Shown: positions 41,753-54,300, counted from the first letter of the stretch. The stretch is DNA of 64,000 nt from Closterium sp. NIES-65 (GCA_948144175.1 CANXME010002525.1:62001-126000), one strand, 5' to 3'. A program made the numbers and translations. Notes: a model not told the origin generated them from the letters alone.

Positions 41753-42913
41753 ATGGCCGACAATATCGACGTCACCACTCTCACGCAGGAGCGTTTGAAC
41801 GAGCTGCTGCGACAACTGCACGAAAGCTCCGAGGAAATCGCGGCGTTAACGGCAGAACGCTCATCACTGCAAAATGACCTCATGAGAGCACAATCTCAAG
41901 CACCTGGCACTCCGATTCAACCTGCACCCTCAACATCGCAACACGGGAGTGTGGGGCAACCCGCGAGCGCGGCCAGTGATGGCGTCGTCCGCCCCGACGG
42001 AGACGACGACCACGGCACGACACACCCCAGAGCGACGCCTGCGGCCCCAAGTCAGCCTCGCGTCACGATTTCGGCACCAACCCACGATTCGGGACTGCCG
42101 TCACCAATGCCGCTGAAGCCGCAGCGCCCGCCATGCTTTGACCCGAGTCAACGGGGTGGTCCTACCGTTCAGGCGTGGTTATTCACAATGAATGTTTTCT
42201 TCGACGCCAACTACGTCTCGGAGGACTCGGCGAAGATTCGATACGCCGTGTCGTTGCTGCGAGGACCCGCCATGGACTGGTGGCGCGTCATCGTCACGAA
42301 GCCGACCGACTACGCGACACTACCGACACGGGAAGGACAAACCGGACCCTGGGCGCCGTCGTATTTCGTGGAGGTGCCCCAGTATCGCACGTGGGACGCG
42401 TGGTGCGCAGGTCTGCGCGCTCGATTTGAGCCAATCGCGGCCTCGATCTCGGCGCGACAGAAGCTCCGCACTTGGCGCCAACTCGGTTCCGTCCAGGATT
42501 ACAGGAACGGATTTCTGGCGCTATGCGAGCAGGTGGGCTACATGCATGAGAGCGAACGCATCGACCGCTACATCGGCGGCCTGAAGCAGGACATCGCTCA
42601 GGAAATCCAGCTTCGCGGCGTCACCGAATTTCAGGAAATTCTCGCTATGGCGGAGAAGCTCGACTTCTTTCGCCGACCGAGACCGGGGTCCTACGGAAAC
42701 AACAACTGGGGACATCGGCCTCGTGGGACGAACGAAAGCGCCACGATACGCGCCGTCGCCGCAAATGCCGCTGCCGCACCGTTCAAAGGGCGCTGCTTTG
42801 CGTGCAATCGGCCGGGACATCGCAAGAGCGAATGCCCGGAAAACGCTAAGGGAAAGGGGGAAGCTGAGCAGCAGACACAGACCAAGCAGCAGGGAAACGC
42901 TGGAAGTCAGTAG
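41753..42913 (+). CDS. Gypsy GAG polyprotein
   Basis: 386 codons from ATG 41753 (context GCCATGGCC) to TAG 42911-42913. An N-terminal coiled-coil-like stretch (QERLNELLRQLHESSEEIAA) is followed by a Retrotrans_gag capsid region (about 140-300, with RGPAMDWWRV and RFEPIAASISARQKLRTW) and a CCHC zinc knuckle (C348, C351, H356, C361 in RCFACNRPGHRKSEC) that would bind the element's RNA. The 3' end overlaps the POL frame by 49 nt and carries the frameshift signal. Confidence 0.93.
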   Translation: MADNIDVTTLTQERLNELLRQLHESSEEIAALTAERSSLQNDLMRAQSQAPGTPIQPAPSTSQHGSVGQPASAASDGVVRPDGDDDHGTTHPRATPAAPSQPRVTISAPTHDSGLPSPMPLKPQRPPCFDPSQRGGPTVQAWLFTMNVFFDANYVSEDSAKIRYAVSLLRGPAMDWWRVIVTKPTDYATLPTREGQTGPWAPSYFVEVPQYRTWDAWCAGLRARFEPIAASISARQKLRTWRQLGSVQDYRNGFLALCEQVGYMHESERIDRYIGGLKQDIAQEIQLRGVTEFQEILAMAEKLDFFRRPRPGSYGNNNWGHRPRGTNESATIRAVAANAAAAPFKGRCFACNRPGHRKSECPENAKGKGEAEQQTQTKQQGNAGSQ

Positions 42914-42952
42914 CAGACGGGCCCTCTACTGACAGGTCACGCCGCTCGCCCG
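42892..42952 (+). promoter_or_regulatory. -1 ribosomal frameshift signal with H-type pseudoknot
   Basis: Slippery heptamer GGGAAAC at 42892-42898, read G_GGA_AAC in the GAG frame. A 7-nt spacer is followed by an 8-bp perfect stem (GTCAGTAG 42906-42913 with CTACTGAC 42926-42933). The 12-nt loop contains CGGGC (42918-42922), which can pair with GCCCG (42948-42952) to make a pseudoknot. The GAG stop codon lies inside stem 1. POL is open in exactly the -1 frame from 42865 on. The layout is what is known for viral and retroelement -1 frameshifting; function is inferred. Confidence 0.85.
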
Positions 42953-45900
42953 ACCCAACCGACCCTCACCGAGTGATTGTGCCGGTTCACGCAATCGACC
43001 ACACCCGGCCGAATAAGGAGGGTACCACGGTAGACAGCCCTATACTGCTCAGTGGGAAAATTGGGACGGACTTAGTTAAAATCTTCGTAGACGGGGGAGC
43101 CAGCCACAGCCTCATTAACACTGCTACAGCACGAAAACTGCGACTGCCACTGGACAGATGCTTACCTGAGATCGACGCACGACTGGTAGACGGCACGCCG
43201 CTGGCAATACGGGAACGCGTAGACCGAGTCCGGATTCGATGCGGGGGTAACTTCACGTTTAGTCAGGAAATGCTCGCAACGACCCTCGACGGAACCGACA
43301 TTTTACTCGGGCGTGATTGGCTGCGACGACACAATCCGCGAATTGACTGGACGACGGGTGACTGCACCGTGCGAGTAAACGGTAACAACATCGCCTTACC
43401 TCGCTGGGGCTCGCCTGAGTCTTCGTCGGTGCGTGTCAATGCGATCACGATGAAACGCGTTGTAGCGGCCGGAGCTGACGTGTACGCGGTTGACATTCGG
43501 GAAGCCGAGGCAGCAGACAAGGGGGGCGATTTACAGAAACTGCTGACCGACGTACCGAGTGACCTGGCGGCACTGTTAAAACAGTACAGTGACATTTTCC
43601 CGGACGACCTGCCGACGGGACTGCCACCTCAGCGACCGCACGATCACAGGATAGAACTGGAACCGGGGGCACAGCCAACAGTACAGCGACAGTTCCGACT
43701 GACCCAACCCGAACTAGACGAACTGAGGAAACAGCTCGATTACCTGCTCGAGAAGGAATTCATTCGCCCTAGTTCGTCGCCCTTCGCCGCACCCATACTG
43801 TTCACACCAAAAAAAGACGGGGGGTTTCGCATGTGTATCGACTACAGAGCACTTAACAGGGTTACCATTAAATCCCGTTACCCCATCCCACGAGCCGACG
43901 AACTGATCGACCAACTGCGCACAGCCCGGGTTTTCTCGAAAATTGACCTCCGGGGAGGCTACCACCAAATCCGCGTTAATCCACCCGACTGCCCTAAAAC
44001 TGCATTCCGAACACGCTACGGATCCTTCGAATACACCGTCATGCCATTCGGATTGACCAACGCCCCCGCCACTTTCCAAATGACCATGAACGAAGCATTC
44101 CGCTCGCTTTTAGATAAGTGCGTCATCGTTTATCTGGACGACATACTGATTTACAGCCCTGACAGAGCACAGCACTTACAAGACATCGAAGCAGTTTTTA
44201 AAATCCTGAGTGAGAACCGCCTACTGACCAAAGCATCTAAGTGTGAATTTTTACAGGACCGCCTGGAGTTTTTGGGACATGTTATTTCAGCTGCAGGAGT
44301 GGAAATAGACCCGAAGAAAATTGCGACGATTCAGGCTTGGCACGCGCCGACCAACTTGACCGAGTTGCAGAGTTTCCTGGGGTTCGTCAACTACGTGCGC
44401 CGGTTCGTCCCCGACATGGCGAAGTTGACTGCCCCGTTGACCGACCTGCTGCGGAAGGGGGTTGAGTACACGTGGGGGGAGAAAGAGCAAGCTGCCTTCT
44501 CGGCCCTCAAACATATTTTGTGCTCCCCGCCCGTCCTTCACATTGCAGATCCCCACCGTCCGTTCGAACTCGTCACCGACGCAAGTGACATCGCTGTGGG
44601 AGCAGTACTGTTGGAGGACTTCGGGAACGGCCTCCAGCCAATCGCGTACGAGTCCCGCAAACTGCACCCGCCCGAACGTAACTACCCGATACACGACCGC
44701 GAGATGCTAGCGATCGTGCACGCGTTCAAAGTTTGGCGGTGTTACCTGACTGGCGCCGACGTGACAGTACGGACAGACCACCGCTCGCTACAGTACCTTC
44801 GCGCCCAACCGAATCTCAACCCACGACAGATTCGCTGGTTGGACTATCTCGAGTCCAATTTTCACTACACCGTCACGTACAAAAAAGGAGCATCCAACAT
44901 CGCCGACGCTCTCACCCGCCCCACCGCCCAACTACACGCCATCCTACTCGCCCAGACCAACCCGCTTTTAACTGGCCTATTCACCCACGGATACCGCACC
45001 GACCCATTTTTCACGACCGGAAATTCACAGCAACTGGCAGAAGCAAAAGGAGTCTATTACGTAAAAACAGGCACCAACCGCATTTGGGTACCCGCGTACT
45101 CACTACTGAGGGAGCTGCTACTGCAGGAGGCACACGACGGGATTACCTCGGGACATTTCGGGGTAGAAAAAACGCGACAGCAACTGCAGCGGTACTATTA
45201 CTGGCCGGAGCTGTTGACCGACGTACAGCAGCACGTGGGCTCGTGCCCGACGTGTCAGGTGATGAAGAGTTCAAGGAAGCGGAAGGCGGGTCAATTGCAG
45301 CCGATCCCACCGCCCGAACGCGCCTGGCAGCAAGTAACCATGGACTTCGTCACGGGGTTACCTTCGAACCCTGGGGGTAACGACGCGGTGATGGTCGTCG
45401 TGGATAGGCTGACGAAGATGGCACACTTCGCTGCGTGCAAAAAGTCGATCTCAGCCGAAGAGACCGCTCGCCTGTTCATCGCAGCCGTTGTTCGCCTGCA
45501 CGGGATACCAGCAGCAATCATCAGCGACAGGGACACGAAGTTTACCAGCAACTTCTGGAAGAACCTCTGGGAGCAGTTCGGGACCAGGCTACAGTTCAGT
45601 TCGTCGTACCACCCCGAGACCGACGGCCAAACGGAGCGTACGAATCAGACGATGGAGCAGTTGATTCGTGCCACGTGCGACGACCCCACGACCTGGGAGC
45701 AGCAGTTGCCGCTGATCGAGTTTGCGTACAACAACGCCACATCAGCCACGACGCAGCAGTCCCCGTTCTACCTGAACTATGGGCAAAACCCCACAGTGCC
45801 CATGACGCCGAGTCCGGACAACCCAACGCCACGTGCACAACAATTCGCCGAAATCCTGCAAGCTGCCCGCACCAGAGCCGCCGAAGCAATAAAAAAAGCC

Positions 45901-46401
45901 AACGTCATCGCTAAGCGCAACGCTGATCGCCACCGCCGTCCTGTCACGTACCAATCTGGAGATTACGTGCTGCTCGACACGCAAAATCTGCGACTGCCCG
46001 ACGTACCGAAATTACGACCGCGCTATTGTGGACCATTCCAAATCAGTCACATGATCACACCCGTCACTGCACACCTACTGTTGCCAACCGACTGGTACAT
46101 TAGCCCTTCGTTCCACGTCAGCCTACTTCGCCCATACATCCCGACCACAAGTCAACTGCCGCGTCACCGGCCACAATCAATGACTCGCCCTGCATCAGAG
46201 CCGATCATCGAGCCCGAAAAAATTCTGAGCCATCGGATCCGCCACCCCACGGGAATCAGGAGGATTGAATTCCTCGTTCGCTGGAAAGACCGCACGCCAA
46301 CTGAAGATAGCTGGGTGCCCCTGAGCAACATCGAAAATCACCCTGCCCTGCAAGTGTACCTGAGGAGCCGGGGATTCCGCGATATACACGCACTCGCGTA
46401 G
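42899..46401 (+). CDS. Gypsy POL: PR-RT-RH-IN-chromodomain
   Basis: Frame -1 to GAG, open from 42865, presumably entered by frameshifting at 42892-42898 and ending with TAG 46399-46401. There is no ATG near the start; the first possible unaided start is GTG 42973, numbered 1 here. Protease DGGASH (Asp 40) and ILLGRDWL; reverse transcriptase with PFGLTNAPATFQ and YLDD (387-390); RNase H with TDASDIAVGAVL; integrase with an HHCC finger (from His 721: HDGITSGHF ... CPTCQ), MDFVTGLP (about 790), ISDRDTKFTSNFW and HPETDGQTERTNQ; GPF module (RPRYCGPFQI); C-terminal chromodomain (IRRIEFLVRWKDRTPTEDSW, about 1090-1140). Chromodomains direct such integrases to modified chromatin. All catalytic motifs intact. 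Confidence 0.95.
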
Positions 46402-46430
46402 CGGAGGGGGCTTCTTAAGGGGGGGGGTAG

Positions 46431-46759
46431 TGTAAGGAATTTTCTCGGCATTCCTTACGGAGCCGACTACATCGCGTACAGCAAACAGCCGATTGTTCGC
46501 CCGTTACTGCTAACGGAACTTCGCCGACTTCGCGCGCACTGTTTTGCCAAACCTCGCACTGCTGGCATGGCCGCATCGGCCTACGCTTCGGGACTAGCCC
46601 GAGCCTCGCTCCAGCGTAGCACTAGCCAGCTCGCACGCACCGCGTTACCGTTTTGCATGTTTCGCGTATAAATGTTCGCTCACGTCTTCGCTCACATTTT
46701 TGTACTCGTTTGACACCTTAGTGCAATTCTCGCTCTCTCAATTCATTGCACCCGTAACA
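46431..46759 (+). repeat. 3' LTR of the Gypsy element
   Basis: 329 bp, preceded by the purine-rich TTAAGGGGGGGGGTAG and followed by target duplication CTATG (46760-46764). TATAAAT at 46667-46673. Confidence 0.93.
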
Positions 46760-46790
46760 CTATGCCTTGTTCTCGATGATTGCAGACCCC

Positions 46791-46900
46791 TGTCAGAATG
46801 AGGAATGGATGTTGCATTGATGTTGGTTGGGGTACATATGACAAACCCTAACTTCTGTACCCCCTAAGACAAACCTCACTACAGGCTACAACATTTGACA
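46791..46900 (-). repeat. 3' LTR of Copia copy 2
   Basis: 110 bp, appears identical to 53945-54054. Differs slightly from copy 1 LTRs (GGATGTTGCATTG versus GGTGTGTTCATTG), so the two elements came from distinct source copies. Confidence 0.93.
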
Positions 46901-47104
46901 CACCCCCATAGCCTAAGTGAGGGGTGTCTAGCAAAAACAAAAAAGAGTACGGTCACAAGACCAGTCCAAAAGAAAACAAAGCTCAGGGTGGATCACAACG
47001 TCACCACACACTCTGAGCACAAGCAACAGTGGCCACAAGGCCAGTCCAAGAGATCACAAGTATATATAGTAAGTGTACAGACGAAGCAGGCAATAAACTC
47101 AAGT

Positions 47105-50100
47105 CTACGCATGACTAGAACCTGTGTCAACAAGGCCTAACTGCACACAACATCTCTGGTGGTCACAAGGCGGAAGCGCCTTGGTGAAGATGTCTGCAGT
47201 GTTGGCCTCGGACTCTACAAACTCGAAGCGAGCCTGTCCACGCCTCTGCAACTCTCGCAGAAGAAAGTACCTGACGTGAATGTGCTTCACTCTGCTCTCC
47301 AGTCGCGGCTCACGACAGAGGAGGATCGACGCCTTGTTGTCAGTAAACAAGGTCGGTGCAGAGCTCGGCCGCTCACCAAGGTCGGCGAGCAAGAAGGTCA
47401 ACCAACGCAACTCCTGTGCCGCCATGGCACCAGCGTAAATCTCAGCCTCAGCTGTAGAGGTCGAGACAGAAGAGGAGCGCGTGGAACGCCAGGAAACAGC
47501 TCCAGAACCCAGACTGAAACAGTACCCCTGAGTAGACCTGTGAGTCTCAGCGTCGTCAGCGTAAGAGGAGTCACAGTGACCAGTGAGTACGACAGACTGC
47601 TGCCCTCCAAGAACTAGCCCCACGCCTGATGTAGTCGCTAGGTACTTCGCCACCCTCACAGCTGCCGTCCAGTGAACAGGACGGTGTCTCCCTGGCGCAA
47701 CAAAGCGCGCAAGGATGCTGAGAGGGAAGGCGAGGTCCGGGCGAGTACAAGTCATCAGGTACATGAGGCAACCCACAAGCTCTGCGTAGGGACCACTAGG
47801 CTCAAACGGCTCGTCAGGAAAGGGACCAGTGAGTCTGTGGTCAACAGCGAGAGGTGTGCGCTGTACGGTGGAGTGCTGAAGCCCGAACCGCTGAAGGACC
47901 TGCTGCACCATGTGTGACTGTGAGAGTGTAATGGTGCGAGCGGCTCTGTCCCTGGTGATCTGCAGGCCAAGGTAGTGGCGCAGCTCACCAAGATCAGTGC
48001 ACGTGTGTCTCTTCTGCAGTTCGGACTTCACGTCTGCCAAAGCAACCCTGTCCGAAGTGGCGAAAACGAGGTCGTCGACGTAGACCAGAACAAAGAACGG
48101 TGTGGAGCCACGACGAACGAACAACGACGGGTCGGCAGAAGACGGCTGGAACCCAAGGTCAGAGAGGGTAGAACGCAGAGTGTCGTGCCACTCACGAGGG
48201 GCCTGGCAAAGACCGTAAACAGGTCGCCTCAGCCTCCACTGGGTCCCAGGAGGGAAGGTGCCAGTGAAGGCCGAGGGACGACGCAACCAGACCTCCTCGT
48301 GTAGGCTGCCCTGAAGGAAAGCAGTGGAGAAGTCAAGAGAGTGTAACTCGTAGTCTCTCTGTGCTGCTACGTGTAGTAACACCCGAAGAGTGGTCATCTT
48401 CGGGGTAGGTGCGAAGGTCTGAAAGAAGTCAACTCCCTCGCGCTGACTGAAACCTCTAGCCACGTAGCGCGCCTTGAAGACCGGGGGAGATCCCGGTGGC
48501 CGCTTCACCCTGTAGATCCACATGCCGTCGACTACGTTCGCCCCAGGGGGGGGAACCTCATCGACGTAGGTGCCTGTGGATCTGTAGGAGGCCATCTCTG
48601 CGTCCATGGCAGCTCTCCACTGAGAGGCCCAAGGCCCTGACACTGCCTCAGCGTAAGTGCGAGGAGTCGGAATGTCAAGGGCGTCGGGGTCACCCTCAGG
48701 GGCGAGGAGCATGGCACAGAGATGAGGGGAAGCGGCCGCCAGGAACTCTATCTCAAACTGCCTGTCCTCTAGGGCGTCACAGCCAAGGGCAGACACACCC
48801 CCGACGGCCAGAGGACTGGTAGGAGGAGCAGCCACAAGCGTGGTGGCGTAGTCAAGGCGGCGGGTAGAGGCAAAGTCAGTAACTGCGGCAGTAAGAGCGG
48901 ACACAGAGGACACAGAGGCACGAGGGTGAGTAACAAGAGAGGCGAGAACACGAGAGAGAACAGGACGGTACGTGCGGTAGTAGTCAGTGACAGGAGTAGG
49001 GAGCGACACAGTGAGGGCCGACTCAGGAGGAGACGGAAGCACAGACTGAGACGGACGAGGTGGACTAGAAAGAAGGAAGGCAGTACGAAGGTCAGTGAAG
49101 GGAACAGGAGACGAGGGACGAGCACGAGGGGAGCGACGAGTAGCCCAAGAACGAGACGGAGGAGGAGAGGACAAAGGCGGAGAACTGGGGAAAACAGCGG
49201 GGGAGGAGTCAGGAGGAGGAAACGTGGGACCGTAGACAGGAGGAGAGGCGGAGGAGGGAGGAGAAGGGGAGGGGAGACCAAGGATCCGAAGACCCGAGAC
49301 AGGAGGAGGAAGTGGTTGCTGCTGCTGCGGCTGCGACTGCTGCTGCTGCGGACGCGGCTGCTGCTGGGACTGCTGCTCCTGCGGGTCCAGCTGCTGCTGC
49401 TGCTGCTGCTGCTCCTGCGGCTCCAGCTGCTGCTGCTGCTCCTCCAGCCGCTGTAACTCCCTCTCCTCTCTCTCCAACGCCAGCTGCTCGTCACGGGCAC
49501 GGCGAACACGAGCCTGGTGCCTAGTCGGGTAGGGGTGGGGGGGTGGAGTAGTGTCCGAAGCAGCGGCAGCTCCAGAGTCCACCTCAGAAGAACTAGGCGC
49601 ACCACCCCCAGAGGCAGCACTAACACCAGCTCCAGAACCAGGCTCACCTGAACCCGAAGGAGGCGCACCCTCACCCCCAGACGCAGCACCCCCAGTGTCC
49701 GCGCGGCCAGCACCAGCTCCCGGACGACAAGAGTCCTCTGCACCTACCGGGTCAGCTCCAACTCCAGAACCAGAAACTCCAGCTCCAACCCCAGCTCCAA
49801 CTCCAGCACCCCCAGAACCAGAAACTCCAGTGCCAACTCCAGCTCCAACTCCAGCTCCAACTCCAGCACCCCCAGAACCAGAAACCGGTACAGGAACAGG
49901 CACCGCACCAACCTCTCGAGAGCTAGCACCAGCGGCACGCTGCGAGGAGGACTGTGGGGAGGGAGGCTGTACCGGAGGGGCTACCGAAGGAGGAGGGGTA
50001 GCCTGGGACACACCTGACGGGGCTGGACCAGGTGGGGGAGGCTGTACCGGGGGAGCAGGAGGGGGAACGGCAGTCAGGAAGAGGGGGGGAGGAGGAACCG

Positions 50101-51182
50101 GGAGACCTCGACTGGGGTACCTGACGTAGTACGGAGTGGACTCCTCGAAACGGACGTCACGGGAGTCAAAGAACCGGTGAGAGGGAGGGTGGTAAAAGGT
50201 GAAGTCAGAGGAGTCCTCAGGGAAACCAAGGAAGACACAGGGGACGGCACGAGGCGAGAGCTTGTCCGCGGAGGTGTCGCGGACAAGAGCCAAGCACCCC
50301 CAGACACGAAACCGCGACGCAACACCAGGGGACCCTGTCCAAAGACTGGTCGGTGAAACCTCTGGTCGAGAGACACGTGGCCAGAGGTTCAGCTGGTGCG
50401 CGGCGTACCTGACCGCGTAGGGCCACAGAAAATGGGGGGCACAGGCGTGAGTCAGGGAGGTGCGGGCGATCTCCATGACCAGGCCTATGCGGCGCTCAGC
50501 AACCCCATTCTGCTGTGGGGACTCTGGAAGCGTCCAGGACTGACGAATGCCCTGCTCGCGACAGAATCCAGCGAGAATGCCGGAGCGAAACTCACCCCCA
50601 CGGTCGGAGTGGAGACAGCTGACACGACGACCACGAGTGTCCTCAGTGGTGAGCAACCACCTGATCAGCGTAGAAGTCACCTCAGACTTCTTCGCCAGAG
50701 GGAACACTGTGGTGTAGCGGGAGAAGTCGTCAACTACCACCAGAAAGTAACGCTCACGCTCAGGGCCTAGACGAGGGGCTGGGCCCCAGACGTCCAAGTG
50801 AAGCGTCTCAAAAGGCTCGGTGGCCGGACGAAGGGAGGAGGAGTGAGGGGTGGCGCGCAGCCTACCCTCGACGCAGGGACGACACGGCGGCGCAGGCGAA
50901 GGCGGCAGCGACGGCAAGACACGTGGGAGGCCTAGGACAAGACGCTGACTAGACATAGCGCGCAGACGTGGAAGGGACGGGTGCCCCATCCGGTGGTGCC
51001 ACAGAACGGTGGGGTGGGCAAGCGACCGGCAGGAGCACGACGCAGCGACTGGAACAGACGTAGGAACCTGACACGACACAGACACCTGGGGGGACGTAGC
51101 AACCTGGTGAGACGCGGGGACCCGAACGGGGGGGGGAACCGGGGGCAGTGGCAGTAGGGGGGGCTGCTGGTGCGGCCGCTGG

Positions 51183-51224
<42 letters not shown>

Positions 51225-53152
51225 GGCTGCTGCTGCTGCTGCTGCGGCTGCTGCTGCGGCGCACGCGGGCCAGTGTGAAGAGTGTAGAGACCCGAGCCCG
51301 GCTCAGCAGTAAAGGTAGCAAGAGTCTGGTAAGAGTCTCCGTCAACACACACCGCAGTCTCTCCAGAAGGCTCAAACCACACACCCACGTGCTGACTCAC
51401 GAGGGGTCGCACGCCCACCAAGTTCCGGGAGAACGAGGGGACGTGAAACCCAGTGAGAGACCCGGAGGGAGCAGCAGGACACGGTAAAGTGGTAGTGTGA
51501 CGTGCAGTGACTGGTCCCGTAGTGGGATCAGCCAACGCTACAGAAACAGGCGCAGGAAGTGGTGTAAGTGTCGTGCTGTCCCGAAAGAAGCAGTGGGAGG
51601 CTCCAGAGTCCAGTGTGAACGACAGCGAAGCGTCCTCTGAGGTAGTCGCTGGTCTAGAGTCTACACAAGTACCTACACTAGCAACAGGCAACTGAGCAAG
51701 ACTAGCACCTAAGCTAACAACACTAGAGTAAACAGAGTCAGAAACACTAGAGTCAACAACAGCATACATAGCATGAGGAGCACTAATCAGATCAACTAAC
51801 TGCTCAGCAGACATGCCCCACAGAGCGGAGCCGTGGCGCTGAACCAGAGGAAGCCAGTCAGGAGCAGGACCGCCAACCCCGTAGGTCAACCGGACCGTGT
51901 CAGTGAGCTGAGCAAAGCACTGACCAGGGGGGTGAAAGCGGCCACAAGGGTGGCCCCGACGAGGACCTGTCTGAACCTGGTAGGGGCAGGGAGGGTAAGC
52001 AGCACCGCGCTGGGGCTGACGCAGCCCCGACCCCGGAGCCAGCTGCTGACGCTGCTGCTGCTGAGGCTGCTGGGAGGAAAGGGGCTGCTGCTGCTGCCGA
52101 AGGTGCTGCTGACGCTGAGCCTGGTACCACGCCGCTGCTCCACCTCGCGGGGCCGGCAGTACAGGAGGCGACTGACGAGCTCGAGGGTCGCCGCCACCAG
52201 CAGGTGCAGTGGAGTCACCAGCCGCTGCACGAGGGGTCTCTCCAGACGCTGCACTCCCACCACCGCCAGTCGCAACAGCACCCCCACTACCTCCGCTACC
52301 TCCGCCTCCACCTCCACCGGAACCACCTTTCTTGCCCCCCCTGCCGCGGGACCGCGACGCAGTCGTAACAGCAGCCGCAGTCGCGTCAGTAGCGGCAGTG
52401 GCAAGAGAGGCAGTGAAGGTGGGTAACTGCGGGACTGTGCACCCGTGGAAGAGTGGGGGGGACACAGTACCAGAGGCGGCAGCTACCGAACGAAGGTTGC
52501 TCTCGACGTCCTTGAGTGCAGACTCAAGGACCTCGATAGTCAGCTCACTAGGGTGCTTCAGCAGAAGCGCGTCACGAACGGAGGCAAGGCGGTCAGGGAG
52601 GCTAGTGGCGATGAAATAGACAGTAATCGCCATGGGGGGAGGAAGCAGTGCAAGCTGTGCCTCAGTGCAAGCAGCGCGGTAACTAGCGTCGAGCGAGCGG
52701 AGGTGAGCGATCAAGTCAGCAGAGCGCTCAAACGAGGCAAGATCAGGAAACAGGAACGGGAGGAAAAGACGGCCGAGAGAGACAGTAGCGGGAGTAGAGT
52801 AGCGGGCCTTAATCGCAGTGAGGTACGCAGCAGCGGTGCGAACCTGAGTAAAGTGGACCTCCTCGGACTCAGGGAGGAGGCTGCTGAGTGCGATGCAGGC
52901 CGCAGCGTCACGCGACGTCCAAGCCGTCCGGTCAGCGCGCTGACGGGCAAAGCGAGCCGTAGCAGCGTCGTCAGGAGCAGGGCCTAAAGCGGTAGGCTCG
53001 GGGGGCTCGGGGAGGTCACCAGTAGCGTGTGACCAGAGGGTCTCGCTCCCCTGGACCTGACTCTCTAACAGACGACGAGCGCGAAGAAGCCAGACGGAAA
53101 AGTCAAGGGGTCTACCGTCAGCGTCGAAACGAAGAACTCGCGGAGTCGCCAT
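47105..53152 (-). CDS. Copia GAG-POL polyprotein, uninterrupted
   Basis: 2,015 residues from ATG 53152 to TAG at 47105. Same domain order as copy 1: GAG with a Cys/His segment (GHPCGRFHPPGQCF), protease LDSGASH, GAG-pre-integrase WHHRMGHPS, integrase LDVWGP / HSDRGGEF / PQQNGVAERR, a 400-residue Pro/Gln/Ser-Gly-Ala-Val spacer, RT (YVDD, KARYVARGFSQREG), RNase H (CDSSYADD, STAEAEIYA). Compared with copy 1 it has a longer poly-Gln run (CTG/CAG repeat at 51181-51256) and no stops. It is the likely source of enzymes for the family. The start Met is conserved in both copies; a longer upstream frame is leader sequence. Confidence 0.95.
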
Positions 53153-53205
53153 AGTGAGAACCAACGCGAACGAACAGGCGAGTAACAACCGGGGGGAAAG
53201 AGGAC

Positions 53206-53820
53206 TCAGTCGCAGCGGAAGAGCGGGCTAGGGCGACGGGCCAAAACGTAGGGTAGGGCAACGGGCCAGGGCCTAGGGTAGGGCGACGGGCCAGAGCCTA
53301 GGGAGGGCGACGGGCCAGGGCCTAGGGAGGGCGACGGGCTAGGGCCTAGGGAGGGCGACGCGACGGGGGGAAAGGGCGGGAGCGACGCGACGGGGCAGGG
53401 CGACGCGACGGGACAGGGCGACGCGACGGGGCAGGGCGGCGCGACGGAGCAGGGCGACGGGACAGGGCAGGGCGACGCGACGGGGTAGGGCGACGCGACG
53501 GGACAGGGCGACGGGACGGGACGGGACGGGACAGGGCGACGCGACGGGACGGGACAGGGTGACGCGACGGGACAGGGCGACGCGACGGGACGGGACAGGG
53601 CGACGCGACGGGACAGGGCGACGGTACGGGACAGGGCGACGCGACGGGACAGGGCGACGGGACAGGGCAGGGCGACGCGACGGGACAGGGGGGAACAGGC
53701 GGGCGCGACGCGACGGGGGGAACGGGCGCGACGCGACGGGGGGAACGGGCGCGACGCGACGGGGCGAACGGGCGCGACGCGACGGGGGGAACGGGTGCGA
53801 CGCGACGGGGGAGATGATGC
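53206..53820 (-). repeat. GC-rich leader of Copia copy 2
   Basis: Tandem GACGCGACGGGACAGGGC-type motifs, homologous to 7080-7720 of copy 1. Contains no supported gene. Confidence 0.8.
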
Positions 53821-53944
53821 TAGGCTCGGTACTAGGCGCGGTAACAACTAAACTAGTACGAACGAGAGGTAGGATCAGGCTCGGGAGGTACGAACGGAGA
53901 ACGGAGGAACGGGATCCCACAGGATCCTAACCTAGCTGATACCA

Positions 53945-54054
53945 TGTCAGAATGAGGAATGGATGTTGCATTGATGTTGGTTGGGGTACATATGACAAAC
54001 CCTAACTTCTGTACCCCCTAAGACAAACCTCACTACAGGCTACAACATTTGACA
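53945..54054 (-). repeat. 5' LTR of Copia copy 2
   Basis: 110-bp LTR followed (in element orientation) by the primer-binding site; flanked by ACCCC at 54055-54059. Confidence 0.93.
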
Positions 54055-54156
54055 ACCCCGTACCCTTATTGGCAAGATTTTTTTAGTCTCTCTGTTCATG
54101 CTCACCCTAATGGCTAATTCCAAGGGGAGAAGACAACACCACAACGCAATGCAACC

Positions 54157-54300
54157 CTAGCTGCTCATAGCATGAAACCCCACCTTTCTGAAAATAACAG
54201 TTGCCGCAATAGAAGCATTTTCGCCATCAGCAACATAATGCACTCTTAAATTACTAAAAGATCCACCCCTCCAGCAACACAAACTATCTTTGGAGTCAGA
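54157..54300 (-). pseudogene. Echo of the DHPS C-terminus
   Basis: The reading SLCCWRGGSFSNLRVHYVAD then ASIAATVIFRKV mirrors the true C-terminal end (ACVAGGADVIRVHSVAAGRD then SSIVAAAIFRNP) encoded at 54302-54420. A degenerate palindrome GGAGTCAGACTCAAC at 54292-54306 lies at the joint. It is a diverged tandem copy just downstream of the real stop codon. Confidence 0.7.

Larger units (their letters stand above)
41240..46759 (+). mobile_element. Gypsy-type LTR retrotransposon (chromovirus)
   Basis: 5,520 bp bounded by 329-bp LTRs (TGTAAGG...CGTAACA) that differ at about three positions, with the 5-bp target duplication CTATG (41235-41239 and 46760-46764). Encodes GAG then, in the -1 frame, protease-RT-RNase H-integrase-chromodomain, all open. 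Looks potentially functional and fairly young. It sits 26 bp from the left LTR of the second Copia copy. Confidence 0.96.
46791..54054 (-). mobile_element. Copia LTR retrotransposon, copy 2 (intact)
   Basis: 7,264 bp on the minus strand, with 110-bp LTRs at both ends and target duplication ACCCC (46786-46790 and 54055-54059). The same family as copy 1: same primer-binding site (reverse complement TGGTATCAGCTAGGTT just inside 53944), same GC-rich leader (53206-53820), and a full-length ORF. It inserted between the Gypsy element and the 3' end of the HPPK/DHPS gene. Confidence 0.95.
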
